Assembly: GCA_000310025.1 (NCBI GenBank)
Contig: FN648495.1
Location: forward strand, 159,323 to 191,954
DNA: 32,632 bases
Origin: Ectocarpus siliculosus
Taxonomy: Eukaryota > Sar > Phaeophyceae > Ectocarpales > Ectocarpaceae
Direction: 5' to 3'
Shown here in pieces: positions 20,108 to 29,806 of this stretch (its first letter is position 1; each line of letters opens with the position of its first letter). A program made the translations under genes and the position numbers. The notes beneath the pieces are model-generated. The model searched no databases. It was given only the letters and a program-made list of their open reading frames with translations, and was not told where the DNA came from.

Positions 20108-20656
20108 GGCGCCAGTCAACGGCGCGGGAGGGGGGCGGAAGGAAACAGCGAGGGAAGAGAGCAAACGCGAAGAGGCCGACCGTGTCGCACGGCATGTCGC
20201 GGATTGAAGCTGACTAGTATTTTTTTTGTGTTATTTTTTTTCCCCCCCCCCCCCCCCCTTGCCGTCGCGTTTAGACTGTCTTCGTGGATATTCTGGCCCC
20301 TGTGCGAGTTGGTGTTCTCGTCTTTTATGATATTTTATTTTAATTTGTTTTATTTTTTTGACACTTGTATTTTCTTTGATTTTACCTCACATACATAGCG
20401 TGTAGAGATGAGCGGAGGGCTAAAAAATATTTTTGCTTCTGATTGTATTTTGCTCTTGTATTTTACCGCTCTGCTGACCCTTGGGGTCCATTTCATTTTG
20501 GTATACCTTTTCTAGGTATGTTAACCTGTGACCACGGAAATTGACCGAGTCAAGTGTTGGATTAGTACGGAGAGATTCAGACAGAAAGAGGTCCTGGACA
20601 GAGAGACGGGATGTTTTTTTTTATGTGAAGAAAACAACAACAACAACAACAACAAC
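20108..20656 (+). mobile_element. LINE 3'-end insertion with (CAA)n tail
   Basis: This is a severely 5'-truncated copy of the same LINE family as 3396-5184. It keeps the last ~35 codons (matching bases ~4438-4532), a C/T-rich 3' UTR with a very long C run (20242-20260), the shared block TTAACCTGTGACCACGG and a CAA-repeat tail (20634-20656). TTCGTGTTG is present upstream (20077-20085) and right after the tail (20658-20666), a candidate 9-bp target duplication. An imperfect 18-mer pair (20044-20061 and 20657-20674, 16 of 18) is an alternative. It sits ~110 bp beyond the stop of the five-exon gene. Confidence 0.85.
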
Positions 20657-20848
20657 ATTCGTGTTGACTTGGAGGTTTTTGGTAGCAGCGTGTGATGCAC
20701 ATTCGCGATGAGAATGTCACGTGAGGCTTAGGAGATCTAAGGGCTCAGTGGTTGGGCTTTTGTAGTGATGTCTTGTGCGGGTGTGTGGGGAACAGGTGCT
20801 ACATCTTCGATTGTGCCCAAATCGTTGCGAGCTTGCTTTTACGTGCAA

Positions 20849-22134
20849 CAGCAGGGGGGCGGGCTGTTTGCATATTTTTGTTTTTCTATTTCATTCTTCA
20901 CCAACGGCAGAAACTTCTCCAACGGTAGAAACACGGATGTCGTGTAGGCGAGTGCGCTTTCTATCGTTGAGTGGATGTCGGATAATTTATTTGGAGGAAG
21001 GATCCGACGTGTCGTAGTGACTGTACTCGTGGTTGGTGCCCTCGTGCTTCCGAATGGTGATTTCGGCTGGTCGGTTGTGGGGATTGTATTTTTTCCGCTT
21101 GATTTCGGCTAACTTTCTTGTCATGTGTGGATTGGTTTTTTTCGGGGGAACGTAACATGTCGTATCGTGCGCGATGATGATCAAGCGACGTTCAGAATGG
21201 AGATGCCTGAAGTCGTTAGTCGGCTATCGTAGCGATGTGATACTATCGTGTTTCATGCACTTATATTTGGAGGTTTGTGTTACTTGTATTTTGGGACATT
21301 GAAAGAACACCGTGTGTCATGCGATCTGCGGTTAAAGTCAGTTAGGCTCAGAATGGAGGTGCATGAGATCATTGACTGGCTGTCGTAGATTGTGTGTTGT
21401 CATTATGTTCACAAGGAAGGGCGGTTTCTTTTGTGTTGGCGTACTGCATACAAGTATCATATGCCATGCCCCTTGTAGCAGTACGATCTTTTCATGTTTT
21501 GCGTCGACAAGGTGTTGAATTGCCTTAGGATAACGGCAGATGTCTGCACTATATATTGTCTGTTCCCGTTTTCTAGTGGCTTTATTTAAATCCCACGGAG
21601 CGGGGGGGGCAATGGAATGAGAATTAGTGATGTAAATACAACGACAGTTGAAAGCGTCATTTTTGTGTTGGGTTTTTGGACGTTATTCTGTCTTTGCAGT
21701 CCTGGGTATTTCTGGATGTTGTATTGAAGGAATGATCTGATATGTGCTGACTACTAAATTGTTGGGGCCTATGTGCTTTCCGAATAATGATTATGTGCTG
21801 ACCAAGAGGTTGAAAGGTACGGTGTTGTTTGAGGTTGTTGATTCTGATTTGATGACGCGTTTCCGGTATTGTCCGTTGTTCTGCAAGACGCAACGCTGAT
21901 GTAATGTTGAATCTTGTTGGAATTTTTTCTAAGAAAATTTCTGTTTTTTTGACGGATTGAGTTTTCTCAAGGGGGGGTAGTCTAAGGTAAGTAGGCTCTT
22001 GACGTATGTATGAGGTATATCTTTGATGGTATATTTTGGTATGTTTCAAGTTGCCGTTCCTGGAACGGTACATGCATGTAATTCGCTTGGGCGACAGTAC
22101 CTTTATCCAAGCAGGGGGGCTGTTTGTGGTACTT
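20849..22134 (+). mobile_element. Relic of a copia 3' UTR/LTR edge inside the DNA element
   Basis: AGCAGGGGGGCTGTTTGTGG at 22110-22129, continuing TACTT, matches the purine tract plus first bases of the right copia LTR (23031-23054), then diverges. A related tract, CAGCAGGGGGGCGGGCTGTT, is at ~20849. Between them, blocks at ~20990-21080 and ~21770-21960 resemble the copia 3' UTR at 16436-16640 (TTGGAGGAAGG, TTGGGGCC, GTGCTTTCCGAAT). No coding sequence is visible here. The copia-type material is old and partial, either captured by the DNA element or from an earlier insertion into it. Confidence 0.45.
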
Positions 22135-22379
22135 GGGTAAAGATACTGGTCTGGGATGGATTTCGGGGATACGCAGTTGGGGTAGTGATATGACCGTCTG
22201 GTATTGCGAGGACCCTTTTCACCCTCGCAGAGACCACAACCTAGTAACACAAGAGCAAAAAAAACTTCAAGGGGCGCCTTCGGAGATTGTCGACAGCGAG
22301 CTAAGCATTAGCCCTAGCGCCAGCACACACGCAAAACTTTCATCAAAGGACACGCAGTCAACCCTATGTTCATATATAT

Positions 22380-22827
22380 GACGTCACTTGCGTAAAGGTG
22401 GCGAAAGTCACGCACGTGATATGTACCGTGCACTGATCATGCACTTTAATGAAAGTGAAGAAATCGTTCGTCACTTGTCTTCACTTTCGTAAAAGTGACG
22501 AAAGTCACGCACGTGATAGTATCGTGGACTAGTTCTGCACTTTTATGAAAGTGACGTGCAAGTCCCTTTCATAAAAGTATCATTCACTTTCATACCGTGA
22601 AATGACTCTCGTCATATGTTGTAGGAGTGTCTGTGGGAGTGAGTGTGGCTTTCACTTTCATTGTGGGAGGGAGTGACGTTTAGAACAGTCAATATCACTT
22701 TTGTAGAAGTGACTATCACTTTTATACAAGTGACGTCACTCTTTTGAAAGTGTCTACCGCTGTTATAAGAGTGCTCCTCACTTTCATAAGAGTGCTCCTC
22801 ACTGTTATAGTAGTGAATCCATTTACA
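22380..22827. repeat. Right subterminal palindrome array
   Basis: About a dozen imperfect 14-16-bp dyads occur in ~450 bp, for example CACTTTCGTAAAAGTG, CACTTTTATGAAAGTG, TCACTTTTATACAAGTGA and CACTTTCATAAGAGTG. A longer unit (GAAAGTCACGCACGTGATA) occurs twice, near 22404 and 22498. The array runs into the terminal inverted repeat at 22812. It mirrors the left array (16674-16956) in motif and in position relative to the end. Confidence 0.85.
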
Positions 22828-22853
22828 CGATCATGTGGGAAGCCCTTTTTTCC

Positions 22854-23039
22854 AAGGATGATTTTTTGTGTCAACGGTCTGAGATTATGCCTAGAGGCGA
22901 ATGTATTGGATTCGTGAATAAACTGATGGAGACGCTTTGTGTTAAATGCGTGATCAATTTTTGTAGAGGATGTTTCTCAAGTGGTTATTTTCGTTTTTGC
23001 ATTGGGTGGGAGATCGTACGGCATATCAAGTAGGGGGGC
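22854..23039 (+). other. Remainder of copia 3' UTR with polypurine tract
   Basis: This joins 16642 once the nested DNA element and one 8-mer are removed. It is non-coding and ends AGTAGGGGGGC (23030-23039), which directly precedes the TG of the right LTR and is the likely plus-strand primer for copia reverse transcription. Confidence 0.7.
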
Positions 23040-23300
23040 TGTTTGTGGTACTTTGGATGTGTGTCCGATCTACATGCGATGTATGCGCCTCACGGGGGGT
23101 ACGTGAATGGGTATGAAGTGTATGGGGGGTAGGAGAAGATCCCTGGTGCTGGAGAGAGAAAGAGCCCACGAACTTACTTGCCTGAGGGACTTGAATGACG
23201 GATATATACAATACATGGTCCTTTTTCATCTGCTGTTCCTGGGATAACATAGTCCCCAGTCTCAATACCACAGACCGCTGAGGGCGGTAGTGTACTAACA
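23040..23300 (+). repeat. Right LTR of copia element
   Basis: 261 bp, beginning TGTTTGTGGTACTTTGG and ending GTACTAACA. It differs from the left LTR at 15 sites by my count, with no length change. TAGGA follows it, compared with TAAGA before the left LTR. Confidence 0.93.
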
Positions 23301-23784
23301 TAGGACACACACACACACCAAGAGGAGAGAGAGAGAGAATACGGTACCAAGGTGACAGGAGGTGAGTGCATACCGTGTGAAGGTGTTGAAAGAAAAAATA
23401 TATACAGCAGCAGCAACACACGGCATCTGAGCAAACAACAGACCATTCCGACGCGAGAGCGGTCAAGAGAGAAGGCGAAAATGAAAAGAGAATGAATGAA
23501 TGTGGATAGACAGACCGTCAGAGACATAGATAGACGGAGGAACGGAGGAGAAGGAGGCACACACGGAGGGCCGTACTTCGAGTGAAATGCGTGGTATGAT
23601 GGTACAGAGCGGGGTGACAGCAGCAGGTGAGAGAGATAAATAAAGCGGAAGATAAAAGTGGAAAGTCCACCAAACAAAGTGCCGAATTTCCAGAGGAAAT
23701 GCTGCTCTGTGAGAGCCCGAGAAGACCGGAATAGAGCGCTCACAGAAGCCGAAAGAAGCGAAATGAAGCGTTCTCAGAGAAAAC
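23301..23784. other. Copia right flank, purine-rich, with duplicated target repeat
   Basis: It opens with the CA/GA block (23305-23337) and then AACAGACCATTCCGACGCGA (from ~23437), both of which also occur left of the copia element (9988-10018 and 9911-9960). The remainder is A/G-rich with no recognisable gene. Confidence 0.5.
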
Positions 23785-24164
23785 TTAAACTGTAACAAGA
23801 CTGTACTGGTATGTAGATAGCTCGATCACGGTTTGTTGATGCTTCACAGCAGTGTGGACCAGACGCCGGACGACGTCCGTCCGCCTATTACGGCAGGCAA
23901 CGACCATGACTGGATGGGATACCTCCCGCGAAGGGCGAGCCATACTACTATTATTACTATGCGATGCAAACATCCGTTCGCGTGTCGTGCGCCTGCCACA
24001 TGTCCACCGACGGGTACACGCAGAGCTCCCGCTCTCTCTGTAGTTGTTGCCGCGCAAAGGCTCTCCTCGGGGATCTTCTACACCGTATAAACTACTGCGG
24101 TCTACTGTACATAGAAGTCGTGATGGGAGTGTCGAGGTACTTGCCTGTATTGTCACGGCAGCTT

Positions 24165-24830
24165 CCTGCCGTTGCGATTGCCATGGTCGCTTAAGCGCTT
24201 GTCCTTCAAACTTCTTCCTGATAAGTCTCCGTGTTAACTTCTCCGCGAATGAGTCATATGCAGTTATGACCTGCGCTTTGACTTTCACGATGGGTATTTT
24301 ACCTCCCCGTCTTGCATTGGGGAGTACCTGCGTTATAAGGAAGGATTGCATTATAGTACGACTTTTTTCCCCTTGCGTTTCCTTCCCCTATCCTTCTTTG
24401 CGTACCACATGTGTGTGCCATTAATCGTCGTCGGCCTCCTCGATACTTGTAGATTACCTGTTGGAGATTGTGGGAATCCCTTCATTCCGAGAGAGCCATA
24501 GGTCGGCATCCGGCCTTTTCTTTTTTTGTATGCACTTTTCTTGTTGTGAACTTTTGACGTTGCGCTTGCCATCGTCGCGTAAGTGTTTGTGTCTTCAAAC
24601 GTTCTCAGCCGGCCTTCAAACTTCTTGTTGATAAGTCTCCGTGGTAACTTCTCCGCGCATGAGTCATATGCAGTTATGACCTGCGCTTTGGCTTTCACGA
24701 TGGGTATATTTTCCTTCCCGTCTTGCATTGGTGAGTACCTGCGATATACGGAAGGATCGATCCACGACGCAAACGTCGACGTCTCAGTTTTTTTTTTGTT
24801 CCCTTCGCACTCCTTCCTTGCGGCGGTTTT
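24165..24830. repeat. Two diverged copies of a ~200-bp module
   Basis: Copy A covers about 24165-24400 and copy B about 24555-24830. They share GATAAGTCTCCGTG, ATGAGTCATATGCAGTTATG, ACCTGCGCTTTG and TTTCACGATGGGTAT. On the minus strand both copies keep an open frame across the core and read IVKVKAQVITAYDSFAEKL and IVKAKAQVITAYDSCAEKL. Most differences leave that frame intact, which hints at past coding constraint. Confidence 0.8.
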
Positions 24831-24977
24831 CACACCGACTTCGAACGTGGGGTGCAATTTCCTCTCTTCGTACTTTCCTCGTCGGCCTTCTCCATCGTTG
24901 TGTACGTAATGCATACCTCCATTTTTCGGCTTTTCGATTCCGATAGACAAGACTACGGACTGACATGTCCCTTTCAC
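24351..24977 (-). CDS. Possible Lys-rich protein containing the duplicated module, unidentified
   Basis: A 208-residue minus-strand frame contains module B (IVKAKAQVITAYDSCAEKLP and RRLINKKFEG) and then a Lys/Arg-rich C-terminus (KVHNKKSAYKKRKGRMPTYG, and KKDRGRKRKGKK at the end). A separate minus-strand frame downstream (23785-24351) contains the related module A. No known domain, signal or membrane segment is evident. The CGCAGGTACTC sequence at the start of both modules could be a splice junction, so these may be two exons of one gene. The frame could also be fortuitous; its main support is the conserved frame of the duplicate. Confidence 0.3.
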   Translation of the reverse strand: MKGTCQSVVLSIGIEKPKNGGMHYVHNDGEGRRGKYEERKLHPTFEVGVKTAARKECEGNKKKTETSTFASWIDPSVYRRYSPMQDGKENIPIVKAKAQVITAYDSCAEKLPRRLINKKFEGRLRTFEDTNTYATMASATSKVHNKKSAYKKRKGRMPTYGSLGMKGFPQSPTGNLQVSRRPTTINGTHMWYAKKDRGRKRKGKKVVL

Positions 24978-26730
24978 CCCCGACGGGACCGCGCGCTCGT
25001 CAAGTGCCGAAATTCTTCACCACTCCCTTGCCTCTCCCAACTGAAATAATGGAGCAATGTACGAGCGTTTCATGAACGTTGTATGAGCGCTTATTGGATA
25101 TTTTGAACTTTCTTTGGATAAGAATATTTGGCGTCGTTGAGGGGTATCGAAGTAGCTTGAAGGAAGATCAATATCCCAGCCCCGCTCCCTCACTCTCAGA
25201 GTGGACGCTGAGCGGACCTGGTCTAAGAAGGCTAAAACAAGAGATCAAACAACAACTGTGAGTACCCAAAGCCAGGAGCAACGAACTTGCTCCCTTCCCT
25301 CTTTTATTTCTCTGTTCCTCCATAACATTGTGGCGTCGTCTGACATTTGGACACCGGTCCTTCGCTTCGGTGCTCATCGTTGGCGTGAACGTCTCGCATT
25401 TTAGTCCTCTCGATTTTTTCTAGTTACCTGGTTTTATAGAGGGCACGGTTTTGCTCTCTGACTCACTCGGTGGGGCACTTTTTGTTTTGACGTGGGCGTT
25501 TGCTCCGGTTGTGTGCGCGTTATTTCTCTGTTCCTCCACAACACAACACCGTCCCTTCTCCCCCCCCTACAAATCATTTCCCCTTCTTCTTCTTCTATCC
25601 GTCCTCTAGGACACTCACCACCATCCGTCCTGGATGTTGGCCCACAGCCCCATTGGGGGGCGGGGGGCCAATCCTTAACCCTAGTAAACGTTGAATCACA
25701 CCATCAACCCGACAATGTCACCAACGTCACAACGGGGCCGTGTCACAGAATACCGTGTTACAGACATGCCAAACGGCAGCGTCGATCCCATCAGGAAACA
25801 GGGCCCCCCGCTGAATAACGTTTTAAGTGGTCCCGATACAGCGGCATGTAGTGGCAAGAGAAAATTATGCCACTATTCAGGGCAATGCCCCTATTCGATA
25901 TAGTGACAATAATGCTACTATTGACAAGTCAACAGTGACATTATTGCCACTATGTCGGAAAAAAAGCTTTGATGCTTCCGCTACGGACAGTTGTTTGGAT
26001 CTTCACTCGTGTGTATGCGTTATACATTTATCTAGGGTCCGCCCTCTTTTGTTGTGTGCACCAGTATCCGCGTGAAAACAAACGCAAGCGTCTGCCCATC
26101 ACGTGTGCGTTGACACTTGATCGTCTCGTGACAACGAGGCCTTTGGCGATCGCACCCTACCTTTGTGTGCAGGCGGACTGCACAAACAAAGTACCGCTTT
26201 TATTTTTTGTTTTCTTTCGAATTGCTTCATTATTTCTTCGGTTTCTAGGCTACGTGTTGGGGAGAGAGACGCACGAAACGCCCATCGTCTCTCCGGCCGC
26301 GTTGGCTGCGAAGGCCGGTGTCAACTCTTACAAATCCATCTCTCTCCCCACAAATACTAGCCGGGGGACTACGACTGCAAACGCAGGAGTCCCAAAACTG
26401 ACCAACTCCTCAAATGGTACACACCATTCTACAACGCCCGACTAGATACCGAATATTCCCGAACTAATGCCCCCACCTTCGAAAGAAAAGGGATGGGAGG
26501 GCAGGATTTTCTAAACTGCCGCCGCTACTGCGTTAGGCGGCTGCTGCTGTCCTTCCGTTGCTTCACGCGCTCTGTAGCTCTCACACGTTACCCGACTTTG
26601 CTACAGCCCCTGCGTGGACTCGATCACGGAATGACACCCCCAACGATAGACTACAATAATAAATCCAACCACCGTGACCCTGGGTTTCCGATAGAAAATG
26701 AAGCTAATTGCTAATTCGACTGTCTTATTT
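24978..26730. other. Unassigned region between copia flank and gypsy pol
   Basis: No gene is recognised. Minor points: a short open stretch ending in a good splice-donor context (ACTGTGAGT at ~25257-25265); a ~24-bp near-repeat, TTATTTCTCTGTTCCTCC, at 25304 and 25520; hairpins at 25849-25953; and a plus-strand frame to 26445 rich in Ser, Thr and Asn at its end. Gypsy homology begins abruptly at about 26735, right after TTATTTAG. Confidence 0.4.
25849..25953. repeat. Two adjacent hairpin-forming inverted repeats
   Basis: TAGTGGCA (25849-25856) pairs with TGCCACTA (25868-25875). ATAGTGACAATAATG (25900-25914) pairs with CATTATTGCCACTAT (25939-25953) with one mismatch. The stems of the two hairpins also share the TAGTG(G/A)CA sequence, so alternative pairings are possible. 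There is no attached gene. Confidence 0.6.
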
Positions 26731-26734
26731 AGCT

Positions 26735-27922
26735 GCTGGCCTGTCGGTGAACTTTGCTACATGCATCTTTGGTGCCGCGTCCCAGGAGTTCCTTGGCATG
26801 ATCATCGACAGCACGGGCTTGTACCCCGCTCCGTCTAAGCTAACCGCGATTGCTCGCATGCCTCGCCCGCACACGGTAGAAGAGTTGCGCACGTTTTGGG
26901 GTTTGGCCGGCTACCTCCGACAGTTTGTACCCAACTACAGTCTGACGGCAGCACCGCTCACCAATATCTTGCGCAACAAAGCATTCGCCTCGAAACGTGC
27001 CCACAAGCTCCTCATCCCTTGGACCACGGCAGAGGAAGATGCTTTCCAATCGTGGCGAGGGACGTTGGCTTCACCAACGGTGCTCGCCTTTCCGGACCTC
27101 GAGCGACCCTTCGAGTTCCACACCGACGCCAGCTCGTTAGGCGTAGGGGCCTCTCTCATGCAGACGATCGAGGGCGTGACGAGAGCAGTAGCATTCGCGA
27201 GCCACAGATTTTCGCGAACAGACGCTAGACGGGGCCCTACCGAGAGGGAGTGCATGGGTGTGTTGTGGTCAGTAGACCACTTCCGCCCTTACCTCGCTGG
27301 TAGACGTTTCAAACTGGTGACTGATTGCTCTGCCCTGACGTGGTTGTTTCGAAGCCGAGAACTCTGCCCGAAGTTGCACAGGTGGGCGCTACGGCTCATG
27401 GAGTACGACATGGTGTTGGAGTGGAAGGCGGGTGTGGAGCACGTGGTGCCCGACGCGCTCTCGCGACTCCCGGTTGCAGGGCCTACCGAGGTGGACGTCG
27501 ATAACTTTCGGGATGATTTGTCGTCCGCGGTACAGGGGGCGTCCGTTGAAGTGCTAGGTCCAGAGTTGGACGGTGTGAGGTTGGCCGATCTGGACCCTGC
27601 ACAGGCAGACCAAAAGGAGAATGCGGTAGCTCATGTCCCTTCCCCACCCTTGGATCATGGGGCCGTTAACGCTAACCTCTCCGCCCTTGGAGCGCTGCCC
27701 TTTGCGATGTGCACAGCGTTGGACGCCGAGTCCCAGGGACTACGCCGTAGCGGCAGGACTCGCACGCCATCCGTACGCCTGCGAACCATCGGCGACGTGC
27801 AGCTGCCACCGGTGGGAGAGACGGGGCTTCTCCAGGACGAGCAGGGGGCTGGACCCATACCTGTCGAAGCCATGCCACCCGCACCCCCGCTTCCAGCGCT
27901 ACCGCCGTCGCCCGTCCGTTGA
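26735..27922 (+). pseudogene. Gypsy RT thumb/connection and RNase H
   Basis: The sequence starts inside RT after the missing YxDD box, with GLSVNFATCIFGAASQEFLG then the LRTFWGLAGYLRQFVPNYS connection motif. RNase H follows with all acidic positions: FHTDASSLGVGASL, GPTERECMGVLW, KLVTDCSALTWLF and HVVPDALSRLP. A linker rich in Pro and acidic residues follows, and TGA lies at 27920-27922. The frame continues open beyond that TGA into integrase, so one substitution separates the two. RNase H is complete by motif, but no RT activity is possible from this copy. Confidence 0.9.
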
Positions 27923-29806
27923 AGCCACGACGACATCGGTGAAGTGCTCGCGGCACGGGGGGAGGTACCGAGGTCGTCGTCGGGACCAGATGTTCGTGGG
28001 GCGTCAGCCATTGACCGGGCGGCGCAGGTTCTCACCAAGCCATCCATCCTCGCACAACGGCAACGGGACGACACCCTTTTGGGCCAGGTTCGCAAGAGTT
28101 TGAGTGAGAAAGAGAGCACCGGCCAGGGGGGAAGTGTGGATAAGCGGTACGATTTAGGCTCTGACCATGTGATCCGGTACGATGATGGCAAGGGTAGGAA
28201 ACTGCCAGCTATTCCCGACTCCATGGTAGCCGATATCATCGCTCTGGTACACACGATGCATGGGCATGCGGGGATCGGGGCAACCTTGTCACTACTGCGT
28301 GATCATTTCCACTGGCCAACGATGACACGTGACACCCGACAGTACGTGTTATCATGTAGCTGTCGTAGGCGCAAAAGACCGCAGAGCAGACGTGTAGCCA
28401 TGATGCCAGGTAGACCGCTAGAACCGTGGGACGAGCTGCAGATGGACATCCTCAAAATCGACACGCCTTCACTCACTGGAAACAACTACATCCTGCTCGT
28501 GGTAGATCGCGCCTCTAAGTTTCCTTTCCGCTTCCCATTAGAGACCAAGCAGGCTGTGGGTGTAGCTCGAGTGTTGGTGTAGCTTTGTCTGACTTTCGGT
28601 GTCCCAAGAACCATCCGCTGTGATGGGGGCTCAGAGTTCGGAGCAGAGGTGGTCAAGCATCTGGGCAGGTGGTTGAAGGTAGACATCGTGTTCGGTGCTG
28701 CTGATCATCCACGGGGCCAAGGCTCCGTTGAGAGGCTGGGGGGATGGCTGCAAGAACTATTAGCAGAGCTGTACCGGTCATGGCCCGACAGGTGGGACGA
28801 GTATGTGTCCCCGTCGATTTGGACCGAGCGTACGCTGCCTGACACCGCGCTCCCCTCTCACATGACTCCCTTCGAGCTCTTGTTTGGCCTCAAGCCCCGC
28901 ACGACGTTGGACTCGCTAGTGCCTCTCACAGACGAGACTAGTTCGGAGGGAGGGCTAGACAACTTCGTGGAGCGACGCAAGCAGAACCTCCGCGAGGTTC
29001 GCGTTGCGTTGGAGAAGCGGCACGAGTTGCGAGTCGCGTCGCGCGCGAAGGCCAACGCGACGATCGAGAGGTCGTCCGCAGGAGTGGCGGTTCGGAAAAT
29101 CAGCTTGGTGCTGGTGCGAGAGACGGAGAGCAGGAGACATCGTGACCGCCGAGGGAGGAAGCTCCAGCACGACTTGTATACCCGGCCCTGGAAAGTGACA
29201 GACGTCATCCAACCAGGCCTCAGTGTAGAAGTCAGCTTGCACGGTAGAAGGAAACGCAGCCGAAGAGTGTCCACCGCCGATGTGAAGCCTTTCCACCTCA
29301 GAACTCCCTCGTTCAGGCATTCCATCGCTGACGAGTTTGCAACGTACGCTTGGGGACCCGACTTCAAACTCCCTTTTGGAGCCGCCGAGCTATCGGAATT
29401 CGTCTCTATTGCCGACTGTCGTAGAAGCCGATCAGGCGTTCGAGTGGTCTGGGAGTATAAAGGGAAATCGGGCAGCGGAGCAGTGTCAGACTGGGTATCA
29501 GAGGATATCATGCTGCGGAGTTTCACTCCCCTTCAGCTTGATGGTTTCGTCGCTCTTTGGCACTTGTACCACCCCCAGCGAGCTAACGATCTTCCGCCCG
29601 TCTCAAACAAGCTCCGTGCCCCGCTATCGCGTGCCGAAGCCTTGAAACTGTTTCCGACAGGTTTTACCTTCCGGAAGGAATTAGACGGAGGATTGAACCT
29701 ACAAGGCCAGGTGTTCGACTTCCTCCACCCGTATTGGCGCGTGCGCTACAGTGACCAGAACTGGGAGGAGCTCTCCCGTCGAGAGCTTGAGCGGCTCTCA
29801 AGATAA
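27923..29806 (+). pseudogene. Gypsy integrase with long C-terminal extension, one internal stop
   Basis: The zinc-finger region HTMHGHAGIGATLSLLRDHF ends in CSC rather than the usual CxxC. The catalytic triad is intact: Asp in LQMDILKID (28445), Asp in RCDGGSEFGAE (28622) and Glu in GQGSVERLGGW (28730). A TAG at 28580-28582 lies between the two Asp residues in the same frame. Beyond the core come MTPFELLFGLKPR, a basic region, and an extension of roughly 170 residues ending in GQVFDFLHPYWRVRYSDQNW and WEELSRRELERL. That last block resembles a WRVRYxDxxWEEL module I associate with stramenopile proteins (from memory, not searched); a targeting role is conceivable. Confidence 0.88.

Larger units (their letters stand above)
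16651..22845 (+). mobile_element. 6.2-kb TIR DNA transposon-like element carrying a spliced gene
   Basis: The left end (from 16652) and the inverted right end (to 22845) align over about 34 columns with 29 identities and one gap: GGGCT, CCCACA, ATC, TGTA and an exact ATGGATTCACT (16674-16684 and 22812-22822). The 8-mer TTTTTTCC stands on both sides (16643-16650 and 22846-22853). An 8-bp duplication and short TIRs fit hAT-type or similar superfamilies, though the duplication is low-complexity. Removing the element plus one 8-mer rejoins the copia 3' UTR. Palindrome arrays lie just inside both ends. Contents are a five-exon gene without recognisable transposase motifs, a LINE tail and a copia-derived relic. 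It is probably non-autonomous, or its enzyme is unrecognisable to me. Confidence 0.75.
10024..23300 (+). mobile_element. Ty1/copia LTR retrotransposon, expanded by nested insertions
   Basis: Two 261-bp direct repeats with TG..CA ends (10024-10284 and 23040-23300) bound gag and pol in the copia order: gag, protease, integrase, reverse transcriptase, RNase H. A purine tract (AGTAGGGGGG) abuts the right LTR. I count 15 differences between the LTRs, about 94% identity, so the insertion is not recent. About 6.2 kb of its 13.3-kb span is a foreign DNA element (16651-22845) inserted in the 3' UTR; without that it would be ~7.1 kb, still long for copia. The sequence after the left LTR does not match the usual initiator-tRNA-Met binding site closely, so the primer is uncertain. 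Confidence 0.93.

Noticed and set aside
25168-25265. Short exon-like stretch with a good GTGAGT donor
   Set aside because: No matching upstream start or downstream exon with compatible phase could be found.
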